A stretch of DNA of 64,000 bases, taken from positions 433,884-497,883 of the forward strand of contig NZ_JAAEDL010000001.1 in the NCBI RefSeq assembly GCF_018129005.1, given 5' to 3'. The notes beneath the pieces were generated by a model. The model did not search any database. It saw nothing but the letters and a program-made list of their open reading frames with translations, and was not told the origin of the DNA. This DNA comes from Neoroseomonas eburnea. Lineage in GTDB: Bacteria > Pseudomonadota > Alphaproteobacteria > Acetobacterales > Acetobacteraceae. This document shows, one piece after another, positions 62,972-64,000 of the stretch. Made by a program: the position numbers and the translations under genes. Each line of letters opens with the position of its first letter. Within the stretch, counting starts at the first letter, position 1.

Positions 62972-63910
62972 ATGAGGGTCCTGCTCCACTACGCCGCCGG
63001 CCCCGGCCTTGAGGCGCGCCTGCGGGCCTTGCCCGGCCTCGACCTCCGTTTCTGCGCCGAAGCGGACCAGGCGGGCCTCGCCGCCGCCCTGCCCGAGACG
63101 GAAGTGCTCTGGCATGTGCTCAAGCCCCTCACCGCCGCGCATATCGCCGCCGCGCCGCGGTTGCGGCTGATCCAGAAGATCGGCGTCGGGGTGAACACCA
63201 TCGACCTCGATGCGGCGCGTGCGCGCGGCATCGCGGTGTGCAACCTGCCCGGCACCAATTCCCGCGCGGTGGCGGAACTGACGCTGCTGCTGATGCTGGG
63301 CGCGCTGCGCCGCGTTTCGCATTTCGACGCCGAGACCCGCGCCGGCCGGGGCTGGGCGCAGCCGCCGGCGGTGCAGGACGGGTTGTTCGAACTCGGCGGC
63401 CGCACGGTCGGGCTGGTCGGCTATGGCGCCATCCCTGCCCTGCTCGCCCCCGTGCTGGCGGCGATGGGGTGCCGGCTGCTCTACACCGCGCGTGCGCCGA
63501 AGCCGGAGGCGGAGTGGCATTTCCGCGACCTCGACGCGCTGCTGGCGGAGAGCGACGTCGTCTCGCTGCATATCCCGGAGACGCCGGAGACGCGCGGGCT
63601 GATCGATGCGCGGGCGATCGCGCGCATGAAGAAGGGCGCGGTGCTGGTGAACACCGCGCGCGGCGGGCTGGTGGACCAGGCGGCGCTGACGGCGGCGCTG
63701 CGGTCGGGGCATCTCGCGGCGGCGGGGCTCGATGTCTTCGCGCATGAGCCGGCGGATCCGCGCGACCCGCTGTTCGGCCTGCCGAACGTCGTGGTCACGC
63801 CGCATGTCGGCTGGCTGACGACGGGCACCTTCGACCGCTCCTTCGCCATCGCGGCGGAGAATGTCCGTCGCCTCGCCGCCGGCGAGCCGCTGCTGCACAG
63901 GGTGGCGTGA
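62972..63910 (+). CDS. 2-hydroxyacid dehydrogenase, D-isomer-specific family
   Basis: A 312-residue NAD(P)-dependent dehydrogenase. It has LIQKIGVGVNTIDLDAARARGI, the Rossmann motif VGLVGYGAIPALLAPVLAAMG (Gly-Tyr-Gly), the catalytic VLVNTARGGLVDQAAL, LDVFAHEPADPRDP and VTPHVGW. This is the hydroxypyruvate/glyoxylate reductase or D-3-phosphoglycerate dehydrogenase type. ATG 62972 gives a normal N-terminus, yet no ribosome-binding site is visible because the repeat hairpin abuts it. With the kinase and enolase-like genes it may complete one pathway (inference). Confidence 0.87.
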   Translation: MRVLLHYAAGPGLEARLRALPGLDLRFCAEADQAGLAAALPETEVLWHVLKPLTAAHIAAAPRLRLIQKIGVGVNTIDLDAARARGIAVCNLPGTNSRAVAELTLLLMLGALRRVSHFDAETRAGRGWAQPPAVQDGLFELGGRTVGLVGYGAIPALLAPVLAAMGCRLLYTARAPKPEAEWHFRDLDALLAESDVVSLHIPETPETRGLIDARAIARMKKGAVLVNTARGGLVDQAALTAALRSGHLAAAGLDVFAHEPADPRDPLFGLPNVVVTPHVGWLTTGTFDRSFAIAAENVRRLAAGEPLLHRVA

Positions 63911-64000
63911 GCGCGCCCGATCGCCGGAGGGCGCAGGCGGAGCCGAGCACCGCAGGCGTGAATCGGTCGCGCGAAACAAGCGCGCCCGGTCGCCGGAGGG
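63911..64000. repeat. 21-bp direct repeat at the right edge
   Basis: GCGCGCCCGATCGCCGGAGGG (63911-63931) recurs at 63980-64000 with a single change (CGGTCG for CGATCG), 69 bp apart. The unit may continue past the window, so a tandem array cannot be excluded. Confidence 0.55.

Overview
The window is very G+C-rich and gene-dense, with short intergenic gaps, frequent ATGA/GTGA stop-start overlaps and many secreted solute-binding proteins. Together with an alphaproteobacterial-type minCDE operon and four Bug-type (TctC-like) tricarboxylate-binding proteins, this suggests an alphaproteobacterium of the Acetobacteraceae, close to Roseomonas. That placement is inference from gene content and style. 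No phage, transposase, rRNA or CRISPR is visible.

Layout. 1-8664: organic-acid catabolism, with a DadA-like oxidase (cut by the left edge), a TauD-type dioxygenase, an FAH-family hydrolase, two Bug proteins, two NTF2-like proteins, a PrpB-like lyase, a HAD dehalogenase and a methyltransferase. 8859-15779: two more Bug proteins, a DUF1028 protein, a tartrate-dehydrogenase-like enzyme, an amidohydrolase and a GarR-like dehydrogenase. 15837-25252: a minus-strand block with hydantoinase/oxoprolinase subunits (hyuA/hyuB) and a complete peptide ABC importer (SBP, two permeases, two ATPases). 25721-30536: enoyl-CoA hydratase, Gfo/Idh/MocA oxidoreductase, PobA and a peptide-type SBP. 30880-36240: a gamma-glutamyltransferase-like gene leading a second peptide ABC operon. 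36458-38372: minCDE. 38609-42302: NMT1-like binding protein, thioesterase, 2-hydroxyacid dehydrogenase, alpha/beta hydrolase and MOSC protein.

42501-49988 differs from the rest. A large BTAD/TPR regulator is divergent, across an AT-rich gap with a dyad, from a 61-residue peptide gene made of three near-identical 19-residue repeats. The peptide gene is followed by a strong hairpin, a DUF6065-like protein, a DUF169 protein and a complete adaptor-permease-ATPase exporter (DevBCA/MacB type). This is the best candidate for an undescribed peptide system, possibly RiPP-like, but no known modifying enzyme is recognisable and a terminator-like hairpin splits the cluster.

50251-63910: an M20 amidohydrolase, a divergent amino-acid ABC pair, a minus-strand group (a peptide SBP, an HtrA-like protein lacking the whole catalytic triad, a cupin, a sugar ABC importer without its ATPase, a small membrane protein), then a plus-strand phosphotransferase, a divergent enolase paralog and a 2-hydroxyacid dehydrogenase. 

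The gaps between genes hold several families of palindromic repeats. Some have terminal inverted repeats that supply the stop codon of the neighbouring gene; another is a 27-bp hairpin in tandem array.
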